This document shows positions 15,483 through 23,492 of a stretch of DNA of 64,000 nt, one piece after another; the first letter of the stretch is position 1, and each line of letters starts with the position of its first letter. The notes below the pieces were generated by a model. That model did no database searches. It saw only the letters and a program-made list of their open reading frames with translations, and was not told the DNA's origin. This stretch comes from Litorilituus sediminis. GTDB lineage: Bacteria > Pseudomonadota > Gammaproteobacteria > Enterobacterales > Alteromonadaceae. Made by a program: the position numbers and the translations under genes. The stretch spans positions 372,001 to 436,000 of the forward strand of contig NZ_CP034759.1 in NCBI RefSeq assembly GCF_004295665.1, written 5' to 3'.

Positions 15483-16265
15483 ATGAGTAACAGTAATTTA
15501 TTTTACCAAGAACAAAGTAACGAAGTATCGTTGTTTAACTATGCATTCGAGCATGAACTACCGGTATTAATTAAAGGCCCAACCGGATGTGGTAAAACAC
15601 GTTTTGTTGCCCATATGGCAGAAAAGCTTAATAAGCCACTTTATACGGTTGCTTGTCATGACGATTTAACTGCTGCCGATCTTGTTGGTAGACACCTGAT
15701 TGGCCCACAAGGAACCTATTGGCAAGATGGCCCTTTAACTAAGGCCGTTCGAGAAGGTGGGATTTGTTACCTTGATGAAGTTGTTGAAGCGCGTAAAGAT
15801 ACCACAGTAGTTTTGCACCCGTTAGCAGATGATAGACGCGTATTACCGCTAGAACGTACAGGTGAGCTTTTAGAAGCTGCACCAGGTTTTATGTTAGTTG
15901 TTTCATACAACCCAGGTTATCAGAACTTACTCAAAGGTATGAAGCCAAGTACTCGTCAGCGTTTTGTCGCACTGCGTTTTGATTATCCTTCGGCTGAATT
16001 AGAACAGCAAATCTTAATTAAAGAGGCAGGCGCAGATCCGCATTTAGCTTTTAAACTTGTTGAGCTGGCAACGGCATTGCGTAGACTTGAGCAAAATGAT
16101 TTAGATGAAGTTGCTTCAACACGTTTACTTATTTACGCAGCCCGTATGATTGGCTCAGGTATGGCACCTTTGGAAGTGTGTCGTTGTTGTTTAGCTGAAC
16201 CCTTGTCAGATGATCCGCAAACCGTTAAAGCACTAATGGACGTTGCCAAAATCTATTTCGATTAG
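15483..16265 (+). CDS. norQ: NorQ/NirQ-type MoxR AAA+ ATPase (nitric oxide reductase activation)
   Basis: A 260-aa protein from ATG 15483 (MSNSNLFYQEQSNEV), preferred over a 25-residue upstream extension that has no ribosome-binding site. It has Walker A KGPTGCGKTRF, the pore segment CHDDLTAADLVGRHLIGP, Walker B GGICYLDEVVEA, and the NPGYQNLLKGMKPSTRQRF sensor region typical of CbbQ/NirQ/NorQ ATPases. NorQ works with the VWA protein NorD to insert or activate the FeB centre of NorB. Here norQ is followed by norE, norF, an unknown gene and norD, but norC and norB are absent. A perfect FNR-type box lies upstream. Confidence 0.9.
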   Translation: MSNSNLFYQEQSNEVSLFNYAFEHELPVLIKGPTGCGKTRFVAHMAEKLNKPLYTVACHDDLTAADLVGRHLIGPQGTYWQDGPLTKAVREGGICYLDEVVEARKDTTVVLHPLADDRRVLPLERTGELLEAAPGFMLVVSYNPGYQNLLKGMKPSTRQRFVALRFDYPSAELEQQILIKEAGADPHLAFKLVELATALRRLEQNDLDEVASTRLLIYAARMIGSGMAPLEVCRCCLAEPLSDDPQTVKALMDVAKIYFD

Positions 16266-16291
16266 ATTTTGCATCTCAACCATTAAATATG

Positions 16292-16327
16292 TGATAGCAA
16301 GCAGACACTGTACTTAGCTTGCTATCA
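16292..16327 (+). promoter_or_regulatory. 11-bp inverted repeat at the norQ-norE junction
   Basis: TGATAGCAAGC (16292-16302) and GCTTGCTATCA (16317-16327) are perfectly complementary with a 14-base loop. The 3' arm ends on the first base of the likely norE ATG. No T-tract follows directly, so it looks like an mRNA processing or translation-control structure rather than a terminator. Its function is inferred. Confidence 0.45.
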
Positions 16328-16971
16328 TGTCAATTTTATCTCTATCAAATGTTATGAATTCTCAGACAATCGTTAGCCAGCAAAATAAAGAGCTCTCAAG
16401 CTCAACTCCAGCCCAGCATGTAGCTAAATTGCCGGGTGACTTAGCTATGTGGTTTTTTATTCTGGCAGAGTTAACTGTTTTTGCGATATTTTTTATTGGT
16501 TTTGCAATAGCAGAATATCAATCACCCGACATGTTTAGCCAAGGTAAGCAACAGCTGCACCAAAGTGCTGGGTTAATTAATACCATTGCGTTAATTACCA
16601 GTAGTTTATTTGTGGCGTTAGCATTAGCGCAAATGCATTTAAATAAAGGTAAGCAAGCTGCGCTGTTACTGATTCTGGCAAACCTTATTGCTGTCATTTA
16701 TATCGTAGTAAAAATATGGGAGTACCAGGCACTTTTTTCTCAAGGTATCACGATAGAAACCAATACCTTCTTTACCTTATATTTCCTTATTACCATGTTT
16801 CACTTAATGCATGTGCTATTGGGTATGGTGATTCTTATTTATATTGCCAAGCGAGCTGTTTCAGGCGCATACGATAAAGGTAAAGTATCTGGGTTTGAAT
16901 CCGGTGCAAGTTATTGGCATATGGTTGATTTATTGTGGATTATTTTATTTCCGCTTATCTATGTAATCTAA
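16327..16971 (+). CDS. norE: NorE-like cytochrome c oxidase subunit III family protein
   Basis: A 214-aa protein of the haem-copper oxidase subunit III family with five or six helices. It contains LPGDLAMWFFILAELTVFAIF near residues 35-55, an HLMHVLLGM segment, and the C-terminal YWHMVDLLWIILFPLIYVI pattern. NorE is a membrane accessory protein that raises NO reductase activity in Paracoccus and Pseudomonas. Position after norQ and before a norF-like gene matches those clusters. The start at 16327 touches a hairpin; an internal Met at 16354 is an alternative, and neither has a clear ribosome-binding site. Confidence 0.85.
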   Translation: MSILSLSNVMNSQTIVSQQNKELSSSTPAQHVAKLPGDLAMWFFILAELTVFAIFFIGFAIAEYQSPDMFSQGKQQLHQSAGLINTIALITSSLFVALALAQMHLNKGKQAALLLILANLIAVIYIVVKIWEYQALFSQGITIETNTFFTLYFLITMFHLMHVLLGMVILIYIAKRAVSGAYDKGKVSGFESGASYWHMVDLLWIILFPLIYVI

Positions 16972-16996
16972 TGAATGGATACTGAGTGTAAAAGTT

Positions 16997-17263
16997 ATGT
17001 TTACTATACAAGAGACGACTAAAAAAGCGCTGATAAGCTGGCTCTGGTTAATTGTACTGACTTTCTTATCCGCCTATTTAGATCGTTTTATCGGTTATGG
17101 TTGGCTTGTTGTAAGTACAGCACTTTTTGTTGTTTTTCTTAAAGGGCAGCAAATTATCGATATATTTATGGAATTGAAGCATGCGCCGCGATTTTGGCGT
17201 ATGCTATTATTAAGTTATGTATTGCTTATCCCTTTGATTCTAACACTAATATACTTAATTTAA
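16997..17263 (+). CDS. norF: NorF-like small membrane protein (cytochrome c oxidase subunit IV-type)
   Basis: An 88-aa protein with three hydrophobic helices (about residues 11-28, 32-48 and 67-87) and the segment KGQQIIDIFMELKHAPRFWR, which matches the prokaryotic cytochrome c oxidase subunit IV/NorF pattern (KxxxIxxxFMELRxAPxxWR). NorF is associated with NO reductase function in Paracoccus; its exact task is unclear. It lies 25 bases downstream of norE on the same strand. The ATG at 16997 is the only reasonable start. Confidence 0.75.
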   Translation: MFTIQETTKKALISWLWLIVLTFLSAYLDRFIGYGWLVVSTALFVVFLKGQQIIDIFMELKHAPRFWRMLLLSYVLLIPLILTLIYLI

Positions 17264-17285
17264 GTCAAGGCAAAAGGACAATGTT

Positions 17286-17684
17286 ATGATTGGCTCATCA
17301 AAACCTAGTACAAAATTCTCTGTAGTTTGTCAGTCACTGTATCTTGCCAATTTATTACTTTTGCCCGGTGTTTTCTTTTGCGTTTTACTTTATTTTTTTT
17401 ACCGATACGTGACATTAGCAGAAAGGGGCAAAGCGGTAGATAAAACATGGCAGCTTAAAACTTTGGGGATAGGTAAAATTCATTTATACCGAAGTGTACA
17501 GCTTTCATTTTTAGCTGGGATTATGCTAGTTATTTTACCCTTGCTGGTTGTATTACTGTCTGAAAAATTTGAAGCCTCGGTAATGGTTATGTTGTTCTAT
17601 TTTATTACCTTGCATGCCGCATTTGTGCTTATTGGTATGTTAAATTTATCGCGCGCCATGGCAAAAAAATTACCTTTGTTTTAA
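17286..17684 (+). CDS. Unknown membrane protein in the nor accessory block
   Basis: A 132-aa protein I do not recognise. It has a first helix at about residues 17-41 (ANLLLLPGVFFCVLLYFFY), a basic cytoplasmic loop with WQLKTLGIGKIHLYRS, two further helices at about 69-92 and 97-120, and ends KKLPLF. This predicts a three-helix inner-membrane protein. It lies 22 bases after norF and 120 bases before norD, where norC and norB sit in Pseudomonas. It shows no haem-binding CxxCH motif and is far too short for NorB, so it does not replace them. A role in NO reductase assembly is inferred from position only. Confidence 0.6.
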   Translation: MIGSSKPSTKFSVVCQSLYLANLLLLPGVFFCVLLYFFYRYVTLAERGKAVDKTWQLKTLGIGKIHLYRSVQLSFLAGIMLVILPLLVVLLSEKFEASVMVMLFYFITLHAAFVLIGMLNLSRAMAKKLPLF

Positions 17685-17729
17685 TTTAGAACAGCTAATC
17701 CTAGTAAAGTAAATCATTTCTATTAACAC

Positions 17730-17770
17730 TTGACCCATATCACAACAATACTTGAATTTATTGCTACAAT
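17730..17770 (+). promoter_or_regulatory. FNR-like box and -10 element upstream of norD
   Basis: TTGACCCATATCAC (17730-17743) matches TTGAT-N4-ATCAA at 8 of 10 specific positions. A TACAAT hexamer lies at 17765-17770, its centre 31 bases after the box centre, which is the geometry of a class II FNR-activated promoter (box at about -41). The norD ATG is at 17805. The combination suggests that norD has its own low-oxygen or NO-responsive promoter in addition to read-through from norQ. Confidence 0.6.
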
Positions 17771-17804
17771 GGCAGCATAACTTAGTAAGAAAATTAGAAG
17801 TGTT

Positions 17805-19658
17805 ATGGAAGAATGGGTTGGCGAAATTTGGCATAAATACATTACCAGAAAGGCAAATCCAGAATTTGATCAAGCAAGGGTGAGTTTTGATCAAGTCAGT
17901 AAGTCAGTTGGTATGGTTTTTCGTGCTTTAGGCGGTGATATTGTTAAGCGCGTTGAAGCTGCCTCAAGTCGTGAGTACTTAACTCGAAAGTCCTTTTTAC
18001 AAAAAATTTCCGGTGATAGCCAGCTTGTGAGTCTTGCATGGCAAGATGACGAAAGTTTGCGCTTGCCTGAATCATTAGCTGTATTTCCCACACCAGAGCT
18101 TAATTATGATCTTTATATTTGGTTAGCAGTATTAGCCGCTCATCACGATGGTCAATTTAGGCATTGGGCTAAAGATAATCAGCAATTAGTGGTTGATGTA
18201 CTTGAACAGTACCCAAGCCTAAGAGCAAGATATCAACGTTTAGCGAGTGCTTTTGTTGAGCTTCGCCCGAGTATTGACTCGCTTCCTAAAGCTGAAAAAG
18301 AGATGGAGCAGGCGATACAGCAGGGGATTCTAAAGCCGGGCTCTGTGACAGAATTTCCTTTAGTTAACTTTGCCCCGAAAGCTGTGTATTTGTGGCTTTA
18401 TCCTTCAGCGAGTTCAGAGGATGTCATACAAGCTCGCTATGATGATAAAGAATCAGAACAGAGTGATGACGAAAAGAATAAAAAGAATGCTAAGAAAACC
18501 AATAATGCTCGTAAGAAAGCTGAGCGGGTAGAATCGCCAGATGAACGTAATGGCATGATGATTTTTCGACTAGAAAGCATGTTTTCATGGAGTGAGTTTT
18601 CAAAACTGGATCGAGGCAGTGATGACAGTGACGAAGATGATGAAGACTACCAGCGAACGATAGAAGATTTAGACAAAATCACCTTATCTCAGCAACAAGA
18701 GCAAACTAAAAGTGGCCAAATAAAGGTAGATCTTGATTTACCTTCGGCATCAGAAGACGATATTCCCTTAGGAGAAGGTATTAAATTGCCAGAGTGGGAT
18801 TATCGCAAGCAGCACTTAGTTGAAGAGCGTTGTTTATTACAACCTATGCTGCCAAGAGACGCCAAAGCGGCATCTTTACCTCACCGTTTGCAAAGAACAG
18901 CAAAATCAATTCAGGCACAATTTGAGCAATTACGTAGTGTACGCTATTGGTTAAAGGCGCAACCTCAAGGAGAAGAGTTAGACTTAAGTGCTTGGTTAGA
19001 CTTTCATGTTGAAAGTAAAACTTCTGCTACTGCTGAAAAAGGATTGTTTCAATCATTTCGCGGCAACCACAGGGATATGTCTTGTTTATTGCTCGCTGAT
19101 TTATCCATGTCAACAGATGCCCACTTAGATGACGATAACCGCGTAATTGATGTCGTTCAAGATAGCCTGTTACTTTTTGGTGAAGCGCTGAGTTCGGTAG
19201 GTGATAACTTTGCAATGTATGGCTTTTCATCAGTAAGGCGCACTAATGTACGCTTTACTATGCTGAAGAATTTTAATGAAGCCTATAGTAATCATGTAAG
19301 AGGGCGTATTCAGGCAATAAAACCTGGGTTTTATACTCGTATGGGGGCTGCTATTAGGCAAGCAACTAAGGTCATTAATGAACAAAAAACCACAGAAAAA
19401 TTATTGCTAATTTTAACGGATGGCAAACCCAACGATATAGATCATTATGAAGGTCGTTTTGGTATAGAAGATACCCATCAAGCAATTTGTGAGGCGAAAC
19501 GATTAGGTATTAAACCGTTTTGCATTACTATCGATGTAGATGCACAAGACTATTTACCTTATTTATTCGGTAGTGATGGTTTTACGCAAATATTAAGGCC
19601 TGCACAGCTGCCAACACGACTACCACAGCTGTATCATCAGCTGACATCACAAAACTAA
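17805..19658 (+). CDS. norD: NorD-type VWA domain protein
   Basis: A 617-aa protein, normal for NorD. The N-terminal half is helical, followed by a highly charged linker (about residues 205-310, rich in Asp, Glu and Lys). The C-terminal von Willebrand A domain (about residues 425-610) has a MIDAS motif CLLLADLSMSTDAHL (DxSxS) and LILTDGKPNDIDHYEG with the later MIDAS Asp. NorD pairs with the NorQ ATPase to activate cytochrome-c-dependent NO reductase. It has its own FNR-like promoter. The ATG at 17805 gives MEEWVGEIWHKYIT. NorB and NorC are not encoded nearby, so the client must be elsewhere in the genome or different. Confidence 0.92.
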   Translation: MEEWVGEIWHKYITRKANPEFDQARVSFDQVSKSVGMVFRALGGDIVKRVEAASSREYLTRKSFLQKISGDSQLVSLAWQDDESLRLPESLAVFPTPELNYDLYIWLAVLAAHHDGQFRHWAKDNQQLVVDVLEQYPSLRARYQRLASAFVELRPSIDSLPKAEKEMEQAIQQGILKPGSVTEFPLVNFAPKAVYLWLYPSASSEDVIQARYDDKESEQSDDEKNKKNAKKTNNARKKAERVESPDERNGMMIFRLESMFSWSEFSKLDRGSDDSDEDDEDYQRTIEDLDKITLSQQQEQTKSGQIKVDLDLPSASEDDIPLGEGIKLPEWDYRKQHLVEERCLLQPMLPRDAKAASLPHRLQRTAKSIQAQFEQLRSVRYWLKAQPQGEELDLSAWLDFHVESKTSATAEKGLFQSFRGNHRDMSCLLLADLSMSTDAHLDDDNRVIDVVQDSLLLFGEALSSVGDNFAMYGFSSVRRTNVRFTMLKNFNEAYSNHVRGRIQAIKPGFYTRMGAAIRQATKVINEQKTTEKLLLILTDGKPNDIDHYEGRFGIEDTHQAICEAKRLGIKPFCITIDVDAQDYLPYLFGSDGFTQILRPAQLPTRLPQLYHQLTSQN

Positions 19659-19689
19659 GAGTTACTTTACTGAATCTTAAGGAATTAAC

Positions 19690-19872
19690 ATGAAGCATTG
19701 CCTTTATTGTCAGACTGAAAATGATGAGCAAGCAGAAAACTGTAAGCATTGTGGTATGAACTTACCCACGAAACATCCACAAGATAGAAAGACTAAGTTA
19801 AGTTTCTTCGTTAAAGCATTTTGGCTTATTGTGATTTTCAGTTTAATTATGGTGATTTACCTACCTAGATAG
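19690..19872 (+). CDS. Small zinc-ribbon membrane protein (DnrP-like)
   Basis: A 60-aa protein. An N-terminal zinc ribbon with two CxxC knuckles (CLYCQTENDEQAENCKHCG) at residues 4-22 is followed by a polar linker, and one membrane helix at about residues 38-57. It is likely anchored in the inner membrane with the zinc ribbon in the cytoplasm. Proteins of this layout are annotated as DnrP in some gammaproteobacteria; I rely on memory for that name. It follows norD by 31 bases with its own AAGGAA ribosome-binding site and ends inside a terminator hairpin, so it is the last gene of the nor block. Confidence 0.65.
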   Translation: MKHCLYCQTENDEQAENCKHCGMNLPTKHPQDRKTKLSFFVKAFWLIVIFSLIMVIYLPR

Positions 19873-19895
19873 TGCATTTATTGCACTATCTTTTT
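19868..19895 (+). terminator. Rho-independent terminator closing the nor block
   Basis: GATAGTGCA (19868-19876) pairs perfectly with TGCACTATC (19882-19890) across a 5-base loop and is followed by TTTTT. The stop codon of the zinc-ribbon gene (19870-19872) lies in the 5' arm. It separates the nor block from the chemosensory cluster. Confidence 0.85.
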
Positions 19896-19927
19896 ACTAA
19901 ATAACTCGCCTAAGTCGTTAAAATTGT

Positions 19928-20104
19928 AAGTTAAAATATATTTTACTTGCAGATTTTCAAAACTCTGCTAGCAGAATTCTTCTGTTAGCTATTCTATTCG
20001 TCATTATATTTGCATGTATTATTTTTCTTTAATTTCAGTTATTTATATTGATTTGTTGATTTTTGTTGCTGCTTTCTTGCTTTAGCAAAAATCTGGCATA
20101 TAGT
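19928..20104 (+). promoter_or_regulatory. Upstream region of the chemosensory cluster: palindromes and candidate sigma-70 promoter
   Basis: A 255-base gap without genes (19896-20150). It holds a 14-bp palindrome TAAAATATATTTTA (19932-19945), a GCAGA/TCTGC repeat (19949-19953/19964-19968), the 12-bp palindrome TCTGCTAGCAGA (19964-19975), and a 10-bp hairpin with a 3-base loop (19967-19976/19980-19989). A candidate promoter is TTGCTT (20077-20082), 16-base spacer, TATAGT (20099-20104). Transcription would start near 20111. All are assignments by eye; no regulator is identified. Confidence 0.4.
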
Positions 20105-20150
20105 TAAAAACAAAGCAAAAAATAACAAAAAGACTGAAATGGAAGACACC

Positions 20151-20426
20151 ATGATTAAGTTGCCCAGTGAGCTAACAATCGCTCAAGTTGATGCCTATCA
20201 AAAAGAAATCATTCCTTTAATTGAAGAAAGTAAGTCTATTACCATTGATGACAGTGAATTAGTCAGGGTTGACACTATAGGTGTGCAATTCATCTTAGCC
20301 GTAGTTACCTATATCTTAGCTCAGGGTAAGAGCATTACTTGGCAATCTAAATCAAAAATCTTAAAAGAAAGTATTAAGCAACTTGGGATCAGTGATGCAA
20401 TTTTATTGCAATACGTCATGGACTGA
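20151..20426 (+). CDS. STAS domain protein (first STAS of the cluster)
   Basis: A 91-aa protein that is one STAS domain (MlaB/anti-sigma-factor-antagonist fold). The loop that in SpoIIAA carries the phosphorylatable serine reads VRVDTIGVQFIL, with Thr-Ile in place of Ser-Ser or Ser-Ala. ATG 20151 is preferred because GGAAG lies 5 bases upstream; an in-frame ATG at 20139 adds four residues and lacks a site. It opens the chemosensory cluster immediately before cheY-cheA. STAS proteins occur at this place in some gammaproteobacterial che clusters. It may report array activity to a partner-switching protein such as the one encoded at 31201, which is inference. Confidence 0.8.
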   Translation: MIKLPSELTIAQVDAYQKEIIPLIEESKSITIDDSELVRVDTIGVQFILAVVTYILAQGKSITWQSKSKILKESIKQLGISDAILLQYVMD

Positions 20427-20488
20427 TTTCTATAGTAAAGCCCTAAGTAATAGCAGTACCTTAAATAATCATTAATGAGGAAATATGC

Positions 20489-20851
20489 ATGACAAAAGTG
20501 TTAGTTGTAGATGACTCAAACTCTATCCGAGATATGGTCAGCTTTACCTTGAAAAGTGCAGGTTATCAAACCGTAGAAGCTAAAGACGGTCAAGAAGGGT
20601 TAAATCAAGCAAAATCAGGAGCTTTTGATTTAGTCATTTCAGATGTCAATATGCCGAATATGGACGGTATTACCCTTTGCACAGAGCTTCGTAAGTTACC
20701 AAGTTTTAAATTTACACCGGTTTTAATGCTGACAACTGAGAGCTCAACGGATATGAAAATGCGAGGTAAAGCAGCAGGGGCAACAGGGTGGTTAGTGAAA
20801 CCTTTTAACCCAGAAAAACTTTTGGCAACAATTAAGCGTGTGGTTAGGTAA
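20489..20851 (+). CDS. cheY: CheY-like single-domain response regulator
   Basis: A 120-aa receiver domain. It has the acidic pocket VVDDSNS (D8-D9), phospho-acceptor Asp52 (ISDVNMPNMDG), the switch Thr in LMLTTESS and the conserved Lys in WLVKPFNP. It carries no output domain. It is followed after 6 bases by cheA, so it is the most likely direct target of this CheA. The ATG at 20489 follows GAGGAAATATGC. As it is not among flagellar genes, its target need not be the flagellar motor. Confidence 0.93.
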   Translation: MTKVLVVDDSNSIRDMVSFTLKSAGYQTVEAKDGQEGLNQAKSGAFDLVISDVNMPNMDGITLCTELRKLPSFKFTPVLMLTTESSTDMKMRGKAAGATGWLVKPFNPEKLLATIKRVVR

Positions 20852-20857
20852 CTCATT

Positions 20858-22945
20858 ATGTCAGTCGATCTTTCACAATTTATTCCCAGCTTTCTAGAAG
20901 AGAGCTTTGAAGGTTTAGAGATCATGGAGTCAGGTTTACTCAATCTAAAACCAGGGGATAACGAAGTCATTCATTCCATTTTTCGCGCAGCGCATTCAAT
21001 TAAAGGTGGCGCTGGTACCTTTGGCTTTGAAAATGTTACTGACTTTACCCATTTGGTAGAAACCTTACTTGATGAAATGCGTGATGGCAGACGCGAAATC
21101 ACCAAAGAAGATACGGAAATACTCTTAGAATCTGTAGATTGCATGCGTTTATTAATTGAAGCTGCACGTGATGGTGAAGATTATGATAGTGAAAAGATTG
21201 AAAGTACTTCTAAACGTTTGACGATCACGCTAGGTGAAGGCTGTGCTCGCGATGAATCTTCAGAGCCAGAGCAAGCACAACAAGCAAGTCATAATGCACA
21301 ATATCACATTAACTTTGTCCCAGAACATTGCCTTGCCAAAACGGGTAACGATCCATTATTTCTGTTTAATGCCTTGACCGAACTTGGTAATTTATCACTG
21401 GCTGCCAATACCAGTGAATTACCTGCATTAACAGATATTGACCCACAAGAATTGTATTTAAGTTGGCAACTTACATTAGCAACAGATGCTAGCGAAGACG
21501 ATATTAAAGAAATATTTGAATGGGTTGAAGATGAGTGTTTACTTGAGATCACTCAGCAAGCTGCGCCAAACACAAACACACCCGCAGAAGCTAACCGTAC
21601 TGATGATCTCCCTGTCGAGACAACAACACAGCCGGAGCAACAAGCCGCTGTTGACAAAGATGATGCAAGTACCAATGTAGCCGAGAAAGATAAAGGTAAA
21701 GCAAAATCAAAAGCTAAGTCAGATGTAGGCTCAATAAGAGTCGGGGTAGATAAAGTTGATAGCTTAATTAATTTGGTTGGTGAATTAGTTATCACCCAAT
21801 CTATGTTATCTGAGCTTGGCAGTGATTTTCACATGTCGAAAATTGAAAAGCTTACCAGTGGTCTAGAGCAGTTATTACAAAACACGAAAGAGTTACAAGA
21901 AAGTGTCATGCGCATTCGCATGTTACCTATTAGCTTTGCTTTTAATCGCTTTCCACGTTTAGTTCACGATTTGTCCATAAAAACAGGAAAAGAAGTTGAG
22001 CTGGTAATTAAAGGTGAGCAAACAGAGCTTGATAAAACGGTTATGGAGCAAATAGGCGACCCCTTGGTACATTTGGTTCGTAATGCGGTCGATCACGGTA
22101 TTGAGCCAGCAGAAGTGAGAATAGCAGCAGGGAAAAAGCAGCAAGGTACTATTTCTCTCGATGCTTATCATCAAGGCGGTAATATTGTTATTGAAATATC
22201 GGATGATGGTGGCGGTATTGATAGAAATGCTGTTTTTAACAAGGCGTTTGAAAAAGGCCTAATAGAAAGCAATGCCTCGTTATCTGATAGCCAAGTATAT
22301 GACCTATTATTCGAGCCAGGATTTTCTACTGCCAGTGAAGTTACCGACATCTCAGGTAGAGGCGTTGGTATGGATGTTGTTAAACGTAACATTCAAGCAC
22401 TCGGAGGACGTATTCAAGTCGAGTCTACAAAAGGCCAAGGCAGTACTTTTAAAGTCAATTTGCCCTTAACGCTAGCCATATTAGATGGACAGTTAGTCAA
22501 GGTCGGCAGTGAAACTTACATTATCCCATTAATATCAATTGTTGAGTCACTACAAATAGATAAAGAATTATTAAACCGAGTTTCTGGTGATATGGTTTTG
22601 TATAGGCTAAGAGACGATAACGTACCAATTCTTCCTATTTATCAATTGTTTAATTTAGAAGCTGATTTCACTGAACTTGACAACGCGTTACTGGTTGTGG
22701 TTGAAGCAGATGGTCAGAAGGTTGGGCTAATGGTGGATGATTTATTAGCTCAGCAGCAGGTTGTTATTAAAAGCCTTAAAGATAATTATCAACAAGTTGC
22801 TGGCGTCTCTGGTGCGACGATATTAGGTGATGGCTCAGTGGCTATGATCCTTGATATACCCGGAATGATTCAAATGGCGCTGAATAATGCCCAACATGCT
22901 CAAACTCTACAAACTAAAGCTTCATATGGAGAACTTATGTCATGA
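20858..22945 (+). CDS. cheA: Chemotaxis histidine kinase CheA
   Basis: A 695-aa protein with full CheA domain order. P1 HPt has phospho-acceptor His46 in FRAAHSIKGGAGTFGF. A P2-like domain covers about residues 145-230. P3 dimerisation begins at GSIRVGVDKVDSLINLVGEL (about residue 288). The P4 ATPase has the N box HLVRNAVDHGIEP, G1 ISDDGGGID and G2 GRGVGMDVVK. The C-terminal P5 CheW-like domain includes GATILGDGSVAMILDIPG. It phosphorylates CheY and CheB in response to receptors. It overlaps cheW by 4 bases (ATGA). It belongs to an Aer2/CheD-containing type of array by context. No key residue appears to be missing. Confidence 0.96.
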   Translation: MSVDLSQFIPSFLEESFEGLEIMESGLLNLKPGDNEVIHSIFRAAHSIKGGAGTFGFENVTDFTHLVETLLDEMRDGRREITKEDTEILLESVDCMRLLIEAARDGEDYDSEKIESTSKRLTITLGEGCARDESSEPEQAQQASHNAQYHINFVPEHCLAKTGNDPLFLFNALTELGNLSLAANTSELPALTDIDPQELYLSWQLTLATDASEDDIKEIFEWVEDECLLEITQQAAPNTNTPAEANRTDDLPVETTTQPEQQAAVDKDDASTNVAEKDKGKAKSKAKSDVGSIRVGVDKVDSLINLVGELVITQSMLSELGSDFHMSKIEKLTSGLEQLLQNTKELQESVMRIRMLPISFAFNRFPRLVHDLSIKTGKEVELVIKGEQTELDKTVMEQIGDPLVHLVRNAVDHGIEPAEVRIAAGKKQQGTISLDAYHQGGNIVIEISDDGGGIDRNAVFNKAFEKGLIESNASLSDSQVYDLLFEPGFSTASEVTDISGRGVGMDVVKRNIQALGGRIQVESTKGQGSTFKVNLPLTLAILDGQLVKVGSETYIIPLISIVESLQIDKELLNRVSGDMVLYRLRDDNVPILPIYQLFNLEADFTELDNALLVVVEADGQKVGLMVDDLLAQQQVVIKSLKDNYQQVAGVSGATILGDGSVAMILDIPGMIQMALNNAQHAQTLQTKASYGELMS

Positions 22946-23469
22946 ATTTACAAGCAATGGCACACGAAATTCCCGTTGAAGGTGAACAAACACTTGAAGG
23001 TATAGATTTTATCACCAGTGGCGATCAGTACCTTACTTTTATGCTTTCTAATGAACAATATGCCGTAGATATTTTATGTGTTGAAGAGATCCGCAGCTGG
23101 GAAAAGCCAACTATCATTCCTAATTCTCCGAGCCATATAAAAGGTGTGATCAATATGCGCGGCGTAATAGTGCCTATTGTAGATCTTCGCTTAAAGTTCA
23201 ATTTAGGTGCGGCGGCATACAGTGAAACAACCGTTGTTATTGTGTTGACATATCAAGGCGAGCAATCTACGCGCACTATAGGTTTTGTTGTTGATGCGGT
23301 TTCAGACGTATTGAATGTTGAGGAGTGTGAAATTAAACCTGCGCCGGCGTTTGGTAGCTGTGTACCTCAACAATATATCGATGGACTTATTAACGCCGAA
23401 GCTAAAGTCGTCACCTTATTAGATGTCGGTAATTTACAGAAAATAGAAAAAAATCAGATACATAGCTAA
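22942..23469 (+). CDS. cheW: Chemotaxis coupling protein CheW (first copy)
   Basis: A 175-aa CheW domain protein with an N-terminal extension of about 25 residues. It has QYLTFMLSNEQYAVDILCVEEIRSW and the conserved HIKGVINMRGVIVPIVDLR block, then GFVVDAVSDVLNV. CheW bridges receptor tips and CheA P5 in the array. The start ATG at 22942 overlaps the cheA stop. A second, similar CheW follows after a short gap, so the array may use two couplers. Confidence 0.94.
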   Translation: MNLQAMAHEIPVEGEQTLEGIDFITSGDQYLTFMLSNEQYAVDILCVEEIRSWEKPTIIPNSPSHIKGVINMRGVIVPIVDLRLKFNLGAAAYSETTVVIVLTYQGEQSTRTIGFVVDAVSDVLNVEECEIKPAPAFGSCVPQQYIDGLINAEAKVVTLLDVGNLQKIEKNQIHS

Positions 23470-23492
23470 TAGTAAGTTTGATAGGCATACCT

